Below are positions 25,341 to 34,855 of a stretch of 56,616 nt of DNA, in pieces. The stretch lies in NCBI GenBank assembly GCA_013390745.1, contig JACASX010000006.1, forward strand, positions 1 through 56,616, read 5' to 3'. The notes beneath the pieces were generated by a model, which was not told where the DNA came from, did not search any database, and saw only the letters and a list, made by a program, of their open reading frames with translations. The stretch's first letter is position 1. Each line of letters begins with the position of its first letter. The DNA comes from Marine Group I thaumarchaeote. Its GTDB lineage: Archaea; Thermoproteota; Nitrososphaeria; Nitrososphaerales; Nitrosopumilaceae. Both the position numbers and the translations under genes were made by a program.

Positions 25341-26372
25341 TTGGACAGTATAAAATTTGGAATTATTGGTTGTTCAAGAATTGCTAAAAGATCAGTAATT
25401 CCTGCCATATTAAAATCAGAATTTGCAGAACTTGAAATAATTGGAAGTAGAACACTAGAAAAAGCTAATGAATTTTCTAATGAGTTCAATTGCAAAAAAT
25501 TTGGTACTTATGACAATGTAATATCAGATGATTCAGTTGATGCAGTTTACATTTCAACTCCCATTGGAACTCATAAAGAATGGGTTATGAAAGCAGCTTC
25601 TGCAGGAAAGCATATTTACTGTGAAAAATCTTTTTTTCCTCAAGACATTACACAAGAAACTGCAAAAGAAGTGATTAAGCATGCAAAACAGAATAACGTT
25701 AGAATGATGGAAGGTTTTATGTTCAGATTTCACCCTCAACATCAAAAGGTCAAAGAGTTAATAGATGATAAAAAAATTGGGGATCTTTTCTCATTCAACG
25801 GAAGTTTTGGATTTCCGGCTTTTCCAGAGGGTGATATTAGATATAACAAAGAATTGGGCGGCGGATTTTTGAATGATTCTGGGTGCTATCCAGTTTACGC
25901 AAGCAGAATGATCTTTAATGAAGAACCACTCGCTGTTTTTCACACAAACGTTCTAGATCCAAAGACTGGTGTTGATGTAAAAGGAACGTCTCTTCTCATA
26001 TATGAGAATGAGAAAACTGCAACCATTACCTATGGTAATGGAAATTATTATCAAGCAAAGTACGAAATATGGGGTTCTGACGGAATTATATCGTTAGATA
26101 GAGCTTATTCTGTACCACCTGATTTTACAACTAAAGTGAGTCTACAATATAATATAGAAAACAATTGGAACGGTCGAAGAAACAAAATATTTGAAATCAA
26201 TCCCACGGATCATTTTCTAGAAATGATTGATACTTTTTGTATGGAAATCAATGGAGAAAAGAAAGCTCCATTCAACTTTGAACAAGAATTATTAAATCAA
26301 TCAAAAATCATGTCAGCACATTATAGTTCTTGTTCATCTAAAAAGATGGTTTGGCTTGATGAAGTATCTTAA
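25341..26372 (+). CDS. Gfo/Idh/MocA oxidoreductase, probable NDP-hexose 3-ketoreductase
   Basis: A 343-residue Gfo/Idh/MocA protein: GIIGCSRIAKRS (8-19, NAD(P) loop), STPIGTHKEWV and CEKSFF (94-99), where family members usually have E-K-P (Lys96 kept, Pro replaced by Ser). The C-terminal GGGFLNDSGCYPVY motif follows. KijD10/TylC1-type enzymes reduce the 3-keto group made by the 2,3-dehydratase, and the gene follows a 2,3-dehydratase by 4 bases. The start is TTG at 25341; no in-frame ATG precedes the NAD loop. Together the two genes would make a dTDP-4-keto-2,6-dideoxyhexose. Confident on family and pairing, less on stereochemistry. Confidence 0.84.
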   Translation: MDSIKFGIIGCSRIAKRSVIPAILKSEFAELEIIGSRTLEKANEFSNEFNCKKFGTYDNVISDDSVDAVYISTPIGTHKEWVMKAASAGKHIYCEKSFFPQDITQETAKEVIKHAKQNNVRMMEGFMFRFHPQHQKVKELIDDKKIGDLFSFNGSFGFPAFPEGDIRYNKELGGGFLNDSGCYPVYASRMIFNEEPLAVFHTNVLDPKTGVDVKGTSLLIYENEKTATITYGNGNYYQAKYEIWGSDGIISLDRAYSVPPDFTTKVSLQYNIENNWNGRRNKIFEINPTDHFLEMIDTFCMEINGEKKAPFNFEQELLNQSKIMSAHYSSCSSKKMVWLDEVS

Positions 26373-26379
26373 TAGTGTA

Positions 26380-27540
26380 TTAAGATGATTTGATAACCTT
26401 GATTACGCTATCTTGATGTTTTTTTGAAATAGTTGGAAATAACGGCAGTGCCAAAATTTCATTGTAAATTTTTGATGTGTTAACAACATTAGATACTTTA
26501 GCAAATTTGCGAAACGCACTGTATTTGTGGATAGGCATCCAATAAACAGTCGTTCTAATTCCATTGTATTTTAGTTTCTTAAATAATTGGTTTCTTGATA
26601 ATTTGAAAGGTTTGGTTACACGAATTGTGTATAGATGATACGAATGGCTTTTATCATTTACCATATCTGGCAAAATTATTCCGGGAATATTCTGTAAATT
26701 TTTGTGATAATAGAGTGATGCATTCTTCCGTAGTTCATTAATTTTATTAATTCTCTTTAATTGTGTAATTCCTAATGCAGCTCTAATCTCATCCATTCGG
26801 TAATTATAACCAGGTTCAACAATATCAAATACCCAAGGATAACCACTTGAATAACGACTTTTGAGAGATTTTGTCATGCCATGACTTCGTAACTGCCTAA
26901 TTTTTTCTGCAATTTTTTTTGAGTTTGTAGTAACCATTCCACCTTCAGCAGTTGTAATATTTTTTGTTGGATAAAATGAAAAACAACCAGTCTTTCCCAA
27001 ATTCCCAACATGCTTAGAATTATGAAAAGTTCCTACTGCATGAGCACAATCTTCTATAACTTTAAGATCATTATCACGCGCAACATCTAAGAGCTCTTCA
27101 ATATTACAAACTTGTCCATAAATATGAACGGGAATTATTGCTTTAGTTTTTTTTGTAATATTTTTTTTAACATTTGAGATAGATAAAAAGAAATTTTCTT
27201 TGTTAATGTCAGTAACTATCGGTTTGGCATTACATGCTAAAACCGCATTCGCATCAGCTACAAATGTTAAATCTGGTATTATAACCTCATCATCTTTCTT
27301 AATTCCTAACGCTTTTAATGATAAATGCAATGCAGCGGTGCAATTTGAAACGGCAACTGCGTATTTTGCCTTTGTGTATTTACAAAAATCAGTTTCAAAT
27401 TTTTCTAATTGAGGACCAAAAGTTAGCATACTCTGGTTTAGTGCTTTCTTTACAATTTTTTGATCATCACTTGAAATCCATGGTTCATAAGCTGGAAATT
27501 TTATTTTTGGATCTTTAAAAAAATCTTTTTTCATTTTCAC
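26380..27540 (-). CDS. DegT/DnrJ/EryC1 sugar aminotransferase
   Basis: A 386-residue intact PLP-dependent sugar aminotransferase: SMLTFGPQLEKFE (substrate loop), VSNCTAALHLSLKALGI (phosphate loop), VIEDCAHAVGTFH (pyridine-binding Asp) and FSFYPTKNITTAEGGM (PLP Lys). The P-T-K-N form is common in enzymes aminating C4 or C3 of dTDP- or UDP-keto-sugars. It lies convergent, 7 bases from the ketoreductase, and directly downstream of a GT4 gene on its own strand with no gap. A dTDP-4-amino-trideoxysugar is a plausible product, given the dideoxysugar pair beside it. Confidence 0.88.
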   Translation of the reverse strand: MKMKKDFFKDPKIKFPAYEPWISSDDQKIVKKALNQSMLTFGPQLEKFETDFCKYTKAKYAVAVSNCTAALHLSLKALGIKKDDEVIIPDLTFVADANAVLACNAKPIVTDINKENFFLSISNVKKNITKKTKAIIPVHIYGQVCNIEELLDVARDNDLKVIEDCAHAVGTFHNSKHVGNLGKTGCFSFYPTKNITTAEGGMVTTNSKKIAEKIRQLRSHGMTKSLKSRYSSGYPWVFDIVEPGYNYRMDEIRAALGITQLKRINKINELRKNASLYYHKNLQNIPGIILPDMVNDKSHSYHLYTIRVTKPFKLSRNQLFKKLKYNGIRTTVYWMPIHKYSAFRKFAKVSNVVNTSKIYNEILALPLFPTISKKHQDSVIKVIKSS

Positions 27541-28746
27541 TCACTCATTATTCAACTCATTTTGCATTTCTTCTAATATATCCTCGTATAATTTTAGAGA
27601 ATTTTTAGCCATTGAAACACAATTACATTCTTCATTAACAAAATTATAACCAGACTGTCCTAGCTTTTCTCGTAATTCTGAATCATTTAATAATTTTACA
27701 ATTGCATTTGATAATTCAAGTGAATTTTCAGGTTCGACTAGAATTCCATTTTTGTTATTTTGTACTGTATATGGAATACCATGTGAATTTGTTGAAATTA
27801 CTGGTTTCTTAAACGCAAAAGATTCTAGCGGGACTAGTGGTGATAACTCCCACTGTGATGGCAAAACTAAAAACTCACTTTCTCCATATGCAGATATTAC
27901 ATCATCTCTTGGTGGATTTTTTATAACTTTGATTTCCTCAGACAAATTTAGTTTTTTAATTAATTTTTCCATTTCAGCTTGATAACCAAAATCTACACCC
28001 ATTATTACTAGATGTATGTTAGAATCTTTTAGTTCATTTTTCACAATACTGAACGCATTGATCAAAGTTTCAATTCCTTTGCTTTTTGAAAATCTACCTA
28101 CAAAAAGAATGAAGTTAGAATTTATTTGATATTTTTCTTTAAAATTGTGTTTACTAACTAATTTTTTTAGATTGACACCATTACGAATAATTTCAATTCG
28201 TGATTTTTTGTTTAAACTTGAAAATATTTTTTGTTCGTATTCATTAGCTACGCTAATTACTGATGCATCATTAATTATTTTTTTTATGAAAAAATCTTGA
28301 ATTTTATACAAAGTTTTTAAAAAAAATCCAGATTCAGCCAAAAATGGATGTGTAGTTAAACCACCTTGATCTGATACAACTAAAGGTATGTTTAGTTTTT
28401 TAGAAACTCTCCAAGCAATAATAGATTGAAAACTTCTCAATCCTATTGTATGTATTATATCTGGTTTGTCATTTTCAATTTCTTTTGACATGGACGTATT
28501 AACAAAAAATAATTTTAATGAAAACCATACGTGTGTTCTATTAATCAAAAATTTTCCAAATTTTTCAATTCTTGGTAGTTTTTTATTAAATTTGTTCGAA
28601 CCATTACTAAAATCTAAATCAGTTGTGTATATTGTTACATTATGACCCATTTCAGAAATTTCTTGTGCAAGATCTACCGCTAAAAATACAATCCCACCAA
28701 ATTGTGTTGCGGGTAATGAGGCGGGGCATACTAAAGCAATTTTCAT
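27541..28746 (-). CDS. GT4 glycosyltransferase
   Basis: A 401-residue GT-B enzyme of family 4. The N-terminal FGGIVFLAVDLAQEISEMGH segment forms the acceptor-side glycine loop. The C-terminal domain has FVGRFSKSKGIETLINAF and the ELSPLVPLESFAFKKPVIST donor motif (E(x7)E). It is soluble or peripheral. The stop codon is immediately followed by the aminotransferase gene on the same strand, so the two are likely co-transcribed. It probably adds a sugar to the lipid-linked oligosaccharide. Confidence 0.87.
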   Translation of the reverse strand: MKIALVCPASLPATQFGGIVFLAVDLAQEISEMGHNVTIYTTDLDFSNGSNKFNKKLPRIEKFGKFLINRTHVWFSLKLFFVNTSMSKEIENDKPDIIHTIGLRSFQSIIAWRVSKKLNIPLVVSDQGGLTTHPFLAESGFFLKTLYKIQDFFIKKIINDASVISVANEYEQKIFSSLNKKSRIEIIRNGVNLKKLVSKHNFKEKYQINSNFILFVGRFSKSKGIETLINAFSIVKNELKDSNIHLVIMGVDFGYQAEMEKLIKKLNLSEEIKVIKNPPRDDVISAYGESEFLVLPSQWELSPLVPLESFAFKKPVISTNSHGIPYTVQNNKNGILVEPENSLELSNAIVKLLNDSELREKLGQSGYNFVNEECNCVSMAKNSLKLYEDILEEMQNELNNE

Positions 28747-28831
28747 AAGCTTTTCGTTTTTGCATGCTTTTTAGAGGCTTCTACTAAATTTATTTAAATA
28801 ATTTATTAAAGTAGAATTCTTCATTTGTTTA

Positions 28832-30238
28832 ATGAGAAATTTTTTTGTATTCGCATTGTTGGGTTTTGTGTTATTGTCATTTTATATGGTAAATGATGTA
28901 AACGCAGATTCAAAACAAAATCCAGTTGTTTTAGATTCTGAATTTCAAATTGAAGAATTTGTCTCTGGTTTATCTGTTCCTGTAAATATGGAATTTATTG
29001 GGGATGATCTATTGGTTTTAGAAAAAAATAGTGGAACTGTTAGGCATGTTAAAAATAATGCTTTGTTAGATGTGCCTGTTCTGGATGTAGAAGTTAGTAA
29101 TTATGGTGAACAGGGATTGTTAGGTATTACTTCAATTGAAAATGATGTTTATTTATTTTTTACAGAGGCATATCATGATGGAGGTCGTGCTCTTGAAAAT
29201 AGAGTTTACAAATATTCATGGAATGGAAATGAATTAGTAGAGCCCATTCTTTTAAAGAAAATTCCTGGTTTTGAAAGAGAGTATGTGGGTGGTGAGTTAG
29301 TTAGTGATCTGGATGGCAAAGTGTATGCCATCACTGGTGAGAATTATAAAATCGGTTTATTGCAAAACCATCTTGAAAATGAGAGTTATAGACATTTTAG
29401 TACTGCAGCATCAAAGAACGAAAAATCTCGTCTCACTATTTCTGATAGTTTCGATTACTTACTTTCTTGCATTAAAGTTTCTTTTCAACATTACACTACA
29501 AATCCATTTGGTTGGCAATCTGAACAACCAGATCTTTCTGACAATCCACCAGAATTGAATTTATTTAATATTCTAGGAAATCTTGATTCATGCATAAGGC
29601 AGTTCACTTACGAGAATTTTTCTAATGGTCATTGGAAGGATACTAGCACAATTATTCAAATTGAACCTGAGGGTGATTATGCTGCAATTGGCATTCGTAA
29701 TAGTTTTGGTCTTGCTGTTGATCCTCAGACAGGATATTTGTGGGATACTGAAAATGGACCTGATGTTTATGATGAAATAAATCTAGTTGAAAATAAATTC
29801 AACAGCGGCTGGGCTAAAATTCAAGGTCCTTCGAACGGAAAAACTATCCCACAAGTTCCTGGATATGAAAATTATCATTACAGTGAACCTGAATTTAGTT
29901 GGGAATTACCAGTAGGGGTAACTGCAATTGAATTTCCTAATTCAATTGACTTCAAAAAATACAAAGATTTTCTGTTTGTTGCAGACGCAAATAATGGAAT
30001 AATTTACAAATTCAAACTTGATGACACAAGAACAAAATTCATTTTTCAATCACCGCATTTACAAGATAACATTCTTAATATTTCACAAAATTCTGATGAT
30101 GGTTCTTTAACTGAATCCAGGGCCGAAATTGTATTTGCAAAAAATCTTGGGCTTATTAGTGATATGAAATTTGGACCTGATGGTGCATTATATGTAATTT
30201 CTCTTATGGAAGGTAAAATCTATAAAATTTCTAGTTAG
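28832..30238 (+). CDS. Sugar-dehydrogenase-like beta-propeller, copy 2 (motif His missing)
   Basis: A 468-residue secreted paralogue of the 17214 protein. A cleavable-looking signal peptide (residues 1-25, ending near VNA-DS) precedes the propeller. Shared motifs: LSVPVNMEFIGDDLLVLEKNSG, GLLGITS, GIRNSFGLAVDPQTGYLWD, ENGPDVYDEINLVE and a C-terminal ALYVIS. The HHGG motif of copy 1 reads YVGG here (near residue 153), so the expected catalytic His is gone. About 80 extra residues (about 175-255) with two Cys lie between blades. It may bind a glycan or act as a structural surface protein rather than an enzyme. It is a single plus-strand gene whose end overlaps the GT2 gene by 8 bases. Confidence 0.8.
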   Translation: MRNFFVFALLGFVLLSFYMVNDVNADSKQNPVVLDSEFQIEEFVSGLSVPVNMEFIGDDLLVLEKNSGTVRHVKNNALLDVPVLDVEVSNYGEQGLLGITSIENDVYLFFTEAYHDGGRALENRVYKYSWNGNELVEPILLKKIPGFEREYVGGELVSDLDGKVYAITGENYKIGLLQNHLENESYRHFSTAASKNEKSRLTISDSFDYLLSCIKVSFQHYTTNPFGWQSEQPDLSDNPPELNLFNILGNLDSCIRQFTYENFSNGHWKDTSTIIQIEPEGDYAAIGIRNSFGLAVDPQTGYLWDTENGPDVYDEINLVENKFNSGWAKIQGPSNGKTIPQVPGYENYHYSEPEFSWELPVGVTAIEFPNSIDFKKYKDFLFVADANNGIIYKFKLDDTRTKFIFQSPHLQDNILNISQNSDDGSLTESRAEIVFAKNLGLISDMKFGPDGALYVISLMEGKIYKISS

Positions 30239-31235
30239 ATTCGTTCATACATTTGTTAATAATTTCTGAATAAAGTATATCATCAGCATCTGCTTTTGAA
30301 TTTTTCACCTTTTTAAGAAATGTCTTGAAAAGAATCTTATCTGTGTTAAAGAATGATCTACTTTCTTTCATTTTTGACAAAAGATGTTTTGTCGCTTCTT
30401 TCTTACCACCATTTTTTAAATTTCCTGCAGAAAATTTTAGCAGATTAATTGCTCTGTATGTTGATACCAAACTATAATCCACTTCTATTCCAATTAATTT
30501 TGAAATAATTTTAATTGTTTCAGAATGCTCTTTGAATTCATCTTCAATTTTCATTTGACCATGAAATCGTCCCTGTGTTAAATCCCATGTAATTTGTGGG
30601 TTAGGATTGAACAATATTCTATCACGTTTACATGCTTCCTTGTATGTGAAAATCTCATCTGCATTAATTGGCATATCTGTGAGAAATTTATTTTGATCAT
30701 TCTTTATATCATCTAATCTATAGATTATTGATTGGATTGGTCCAAATGGTAATAATCCTCTATTCAGACATTCTTTTGTAAAGCATTTTGATTGACATTG
30801 AATAATTTCATTAGAAAAAGATTTTTTTACATACGAATTTTTAATTTCCTTTTTTAACAAAGATGAAAATCCAATAGAAATGCTATCATTTTTATCTAAA
30901 ATTTCTAGGCATTCATGAATGCTATTGTGTTGATTTATCTCATCATTTGAAAAAAGGAATATCAGAAATTTTCCTTTTGCTTTTTCTATACAAACATTCC
31001 AATTTTGAATTCTGCCAACGTTTTCTTTGTTCTGTAGAAATATCAAGTTTGGAAACTCATTTTTCAATTCATTTACAATATTACGTGAATTATCAGTTGA
31101 ACAATTGTCCACTACTATTATCTCATACTCTTGAACTGGAATTGTAATATTTCGACATGAAATAATTGCACGTTTTAGATTTTCTCCACCATTATAATTT
31201 GGAATAGCAATTGTTAATCTAGTCATATATTTCAC
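30231..31235 (-). CDS. GT2 glycosyltransferase
   Basis: A 334-residue family 2 enzyme. It shows TIAIPNYNGGENLKRAI (N-terminal nucleotide-binding strand), VVDNCSTDNSRNIV and a metal-site region reading FLFSNDEI, where the usual D-x-D is replaced by S-N-D-E. The C-terminal about 120 residues are charged and helical with no membrane helix. It overlaps the upstream nucleotidyltransferase-kinase gene by 4 bases (ATGA), so translation is coupled. It probably transfers the sugar or polyol activated by the two upstream bifunctional enzymes. Confidence 0.85.
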   Translation of the reverse strand: MKYMTRLTIAIPNYNGGENLKRAIISCRNITIPVQEYEIIVVDNCSTDNSRNIVNELKNEFPNLIFLQNKENVGRIQNWNVCIEKAKGKFLIFLFSNDEINQHNSIHECLEILDKNDSISIGFSSLLKKEIKNSYVKKSFSNEIIQCQSKCFTKECLNRGLLPFGPIQSIIYRLDDIKNDQNKFLTDMPINADEIFTYKEACKRDRILFNPNPQITWDLTQGRFHGQMKIEDEFKEHSETIKIISKLIGIEVDYSLVSTYRAINLLKFSAGNLKNGGKKEATKHLLSKMKESRSFFNTDKILFKTFLKKVKNSKADADDILYSEIINKCMNESN

Positions 31236-32884
31236 ATATTACCAAAAATTTCATTCAGTCTTTGAATACCAACGCTGTAAAATACTACTTGTCTTTCAAA
31301 ATTGTCTTTATGAAGTGGTAACATGGAAATGAATAGCAGTCCCTCAATCATTTTTATTTCATCTAGATTCCAATTTCTTTTGATATTTTTATCAAGTTCA
31401 TCACAAATAATTTGATGGTTTTTTGTTTCAAACACATTAAAATTTATTTCATTTTTTTCATTATATTTTACTGAATATAGACCGTTTGTGATTGTATCAA
31501 AACAACCAACAACAGAATGTCTTATTTTTGCTATATCGTATTTGATATCTCCAGCAATTCCATTGCCCCATCTCCCTCTAGGATCAATCAATTTGAATAT
31601 TTTTTTTTCTGAATCATAAAGTATATTTGAAAAATAAAGATCACCGTGAATTAAACAATTGTCATCATCATTGTACATTGTATTAATTTTTTTCCTAATC
31701 TCATCTTTAATTAATATCCAATTTTTTAACTTTTTTCCGTTAATAGAAATAAAATCTTGTTCAAAAATTTCTTTAAATATTTTATTATCTCTTATTAATT
31801 CATCAATTCTATCTATTGTCTTTTGAAAATATATTGAGTTGTATTCTTCTTTCGTTACGTTTTCACGGTATCTTCTGAATTTTTGAATAATATCAAATAA
31901 ATCTTGAATAATTTCTTTCCAAAAATCAGGTGGAAAATCACTGTATAACCAAAGCTCAGATAATGTTGGATTTTTAATATACTCTAATTTTATGAATGGT
32001 TCATCTTCTATAGTTGAATCTACAATATTTGGAACCAATTTTGAAATTTCCTCAGGAATCTCTTTGTACCAACTGATCTCGTCGATCAATTTTTCTTTAT
32101 TCTTGCTTGTTTTGATAACATTTTTTCCTAAATCATCAAACTGAAGAGAGTTGAAGTATCTTGTTTTAAGAATAAATTGTTTTGTAGAAAAATAATTTTC
32201 TAAATGACCTACATCATGCCATTTTTGTGCTAATTCTGTTTGAAATTCATTTTGGTCTTTAATTTTTTTTATTATTGAACTAATTTCTAGTTTTTCATCA
32301 TCTGTAAATTTGTCTAATACATTCTTTAGCAGATCTATATCATTAAAAAAGTAGCATCCAACTAGCGCATGATATTTTTCATCTTTACGAAATTCTTTTT
32401 TATCAAAAATCTCATCAATAATACTATCTTTCTTTGTAATTACACACCAATTTCTTGTTTCACCAAATTCTTGTGATGTTAGAACACAGTTTTTTCCATT
32501 ATCTGCTAACTTGGTTAAATTATTATCAATTAGTGTATCACCCAATATAATCAACAATTTTTTTTCAAAACAAGACTTCATTGCTGTTTTTATAGAATTA
32601 CCCGGCGGTTTCTCAAATTCTGTTGTAATGAACACTAATTTACATCGGTTTTTGTATTGTTCAGTGACTATTTTTTCTAGAATCTCTTTTTTGTATCCAA
32701 CTGTAATAGAAATTTTTTTTATACCCTCACCAAGTAATTTATCAATAATTCTAAAAATTACTGGTTTTCCATTAATAGGTATTAGCCCCGATGGAATTTT
32801 TCCAAAAATTTTCTCTAATTCATTATCGATTTTTCCTGCGCTTAAAATAAGCACTCTAACATTTTCATCACTCAAACGTTTCAC
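31232..32884 (-). CDS. Nucleotidyltransferase fused to an aminoglycoside-phosphotransferase-like kinase
   Basis: A 550-residue two-domain protein. Residues about 8-235 form a sugar-nucleotidyltransferase fold (VRVLILSAG at the start, SGLIPINGKPVIFRIIDKLL, LIILGDT). The glycine-rich loop is atypical, because G-x-G-T-R is missing. Residues about 255-540 form an APH/choline-kinase-like domain with the catalytic loop LIHGDLYFSN near 410 and the metal Asp in LIDPRGRWGN near 430. One chain therefore appears to phosphorylate a small molecule and couple it to a nucleotide. Choline or ethanolamine, a polyol or a heptose are possible substrates. It shares 4-base overlaps with both neighbours, including the HAD-nucleotidyltransferase gene upstream. 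Confidence 0.78.
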   Translation of the reverse strand: MKRLSDENVRVLILSAGKIDNELEKIFGKIPSGLIPINGKPVIFRIIDKLLGEGIKKISITVGYKKEILEKIVTEQYKNRCKLVFITTEFEKPPGNSIKTAMKSCFEKKLLIILGDTLIDNNLTKLADNGKNCVLTSQEFGETRNWCVITKKDSIIDEIFDKKEFRKDEKYHALVGCYFFNDIDLLKNVLDKFTDDEKLEISSIIKKIKDQNEFQTELAQKWHDVGHLENYFSTKQFILKTRYFNSLQFDDLGKNVIKTSKNKEKLIDEISWYKEIPEEISKLVPNIVDSTIEDEPFIKLEYIKNPTLSELWLYSDFPPDFWKEIIQDLFDIIQKFRRYRENVTKEEYNSIYFQKTIDRIDELIRDNKIFKEIFEQDFISINGKKLKNWILIKDEIRKKINTMYNDDDNCLIHGDLYFSNILYDSEKKIFKLIDPRGRWGNGIAGDIKYDIAKIRHSVVGCFDTITNGLYSVKYNEKNEINFNVFETKNHQIICDELDKNIKRNWNLDEIKMIEGLLFISMLPLHKDNFERQVVFYSVGIQRLNEIFGNM

Positions 32885-33960
32885 TTCATCTCAAATTTCT
32901 TTATGTCCTCAGGAGTGCCAAATGGAATAAATTCTTCCGCAATATCTATCTCAAATTTCTTTCCAGATTTGAGAAGAATATTATATATTTCAGAAACAAA
33001 GAATTCATCTTTTACTCTTCTATCATTTTTTATCATTGTTTCAGCAGCTTCAACGAATTGTCTTACATTACTAAAAACATACAAACCTGTAGATGCTAAA
33101 CTTGAAATTTTTTCTTTTTCTCTAACTCTTTTAACAAGTCCTTTCTCATTTATTTCCACAAAACTTAGATTTTCATCATCTGATGTGAAACATCCTAACA
33201 ATCCATCAATATTTTGATTTTTTAAAGTCAGAATTTTTGATTTAAGACGAGTTGAAATAAAGTGTGTATCTATATTGTATATTATTAATGGATTTTCAGA
33301 ATATATCAACTGCTTTGCGTGTAATACTGTTTCCACTTGCCCTCTTGTAGTTTTTTCAAGATAGATTAATTCATAATTAATTTTAGGATATTTCTCTTTC
33401 ATAATATTTTTTATAAATTTACTTACGCTGAATTCTTTTTCATGTTCCTCTAAACAAATAAAAATTATTTTTCTCGAAATTTCTACCGGTAAACTATCTA
33501 ATGACCATTCAAACAAAGTTTTATTTTGAACTTCAATCATAAATTTTGGTTTTGATATACCCACATCCTTGAATCTTTTTCCATGTCCTGCCATTGGTAT
33601 TACTATATAGGGTTGCAACGATTCAATTTTTTTATCTAGTTTATCCTTAGTTGAAAATTCAATTCCTAAATCATCAACGTATATGTCTGCATGTGGTTTT
33701 CCAAATATTAATTCATCATAAGGCACTTTCCATTTTTCTAACCAATCTTCCGTGATTTTTCCTATTTTTTCAATAACTTTTGATACGTCACCATTACATG
33801 TTCTCATATGTCTACCAGTATGAATAATCAAATAATGCCCATCTTCCTTCAAATCCCTCATTTTTTCAATTACGTCATTTTTTGGAATTACATCAGCATA
33901 CGATTCTGAAGGCTTTTTTAATTCACATATTACGCCATCTAAATCAAACACTATTCTCAT
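32881..33960 (-). CDS. HAD phosphatase fused to a sugar nucleotidyltransferase
   Basis: A 359-residue bifunctional protein. Residues 1-110 form a small HAD phosphatase of the capsule-biosynthesis type (FDLDGV, Asp6 and Asp8; IHTGRH; VDDLGIEF). Residues 118-359 form a nucleotidyltransferase (MAGHGKRF at 123-130, SKPKF at 136-140, IIYNIDTHF, and an FGTPEDI ending). The pair of activities suggests dephosphorylation of one phosphosugar or polyol and activation of another. It overlaps the kinase-fusion gene by 4 bases and leads that operon. The presence of two nucleotidyltransferase domains in adjacent genes, each with a different partner domain, is unusual. Confidence 0.8.
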   Translation of the reverse strand: MRIVFDLDGVICELKKPSESYADVIPKNDVIEKMRDLKEDGHYLIIHTGRHMRTCNGDVSKVIEKIGKITEDWLEKWKVPYDELIFGKPHADIYVDDLGIEFSTKDKLDKKIESLQPYIVIPMAGHGKRFKDVGISKPKFMIEVQNKTLFEWSLDSLPVEISRKIIFICLEEHEKEFSVSKFIKNIMKEKYPKINYELIYLEKTTRGQVETVLHAKQLIYSENPLIIYNIDTHFISTRLKSKILTLKNQNIDGLLGCFTSDDENLSFVEINEKGLVKRVREKEKISSLASTGLYVFSNVRQFVEAAETMIKNDRRVKDEFFVSEIYNILLKSGKKFEIDIAEEFIPFGTPEDIKKFEMK

Positions 33961-34000
33961 TTTATCACGATAATCAAAAATTACTTGATAAGAAAAACGT

Positions 34001-34846
34001 TTAGTATAATTTATCAGATTTATTATGAATAAATTTCTCGAATGACGTGAACTGGAATTTTTCTAACAAATCTTCCATTTTGTTATAAGCTTTGCCAATG
34101 TTATGAAATGTGATGAAATGATCTTTCTTAGACAGTTTCATCTTAGGCATGAATTCAGGCGTTAATTCCCACGAATGAATATAAAAAACTCCAGGTAGAT
34201 TTTCTTTTTCGTAAGATTTTATGGCATTTTCAATTATGCGTGAGGGCAAAGTCCTCAAGTAAAACCCTCCAGCAGCAGGTATTTTTTTCCCTAAGAATTT
34301 TGTTACCATCATGGGAAATTCAATAATTTTTCCATCGTTAGAATTTCCTTCTAAAAATTTACTTGAAATTTTATACGGTTTTTTTTCAGCATTCGGGATT
34401 CCATATAAGCTTGTTTTTGCTGGAACCACACTGCTATCATACACGTAATCATTTTCTTCTAAAACATCAATTAACCACGAACTAGTAGTATTTAGTGAAA
34501 AACTTGGAGCACGGAATCCTTTTGATTTTCCATCAGTTAATTCATCAAACTTTTTTATTTCTTCATTAAACTTTTCTTTAAAATTAGGCGAATCAATTCT
34601 TGTATGTTTCATTGTATGAAATCCAACCTCGTGCCCGTTATCTAAAATAAGATCCAACAACTCTGGTTTGAATTCTAACAGTTCTCCAACAACAAAGAAT
34701 GTTGCTTTTGTATCTTTTTTTCTTAATAGATCTAATATCTTATCTATACCCTGAATAATTTTTGGCTGATTATCTTTTTTAGAAATGTATTTTTGAATTA
34801 ATTCTGGGTGGAACCAATCTTCAAAATCTATTCCTAAAATATTCAT
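34001..34846 (-). CDS. NodB-type polysaccharide deacetylase
   Basis: A 281-residue carbohydrate esterase 4 family protein. Motif 1 is DFEDWFH (7-13, catalytic base and metal Asp), motif 2 is GFHTMKHTR (75-83, metal His77 and His81) and motif 3 is GFRAPSFSL. The C-terminal half fits the DUF3473 extension of exopolysaccharide-locus deacetylases (GGFYLRTLPS, FYIHSWELTPE). It would remove N- or O-acetyl groups from a lipid-linked glycan. There is no signal peptide, so it should act in the cytoplasm. It sits 9 bases after the acyltransferase gene and just before the HAD-nucleotidyltransferase operon on the same strand. Confidence 0.87.
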   Translation of the reverse strand: MNILGIDFEDWFHPELIQKYISKKDNQPKIIQGIDKILDLLRKKDTKATFFVVGELLEFKPELLDLILDNGHEVGFHTMKHTRIDSPNFKEKFNEEIKKFDELTDGKSKGFRAPSFSLNTTSSWLIDVLEENDYVYDSSVVPAKTSLYGIPNAEKKPYKISSKFLEGNSNDGKIIEFPMMVTKFLGKKIPAAGGFYLRTLPSRIIENAIKSYEKENLPGVFYIHSWELTPEFMPKMKLSKKDHFITFHNIGKAYNKMEDLLEKFQFTSFEKFIHNKSDKLY

Positions 34847-34855
34847 AGAAATTCT

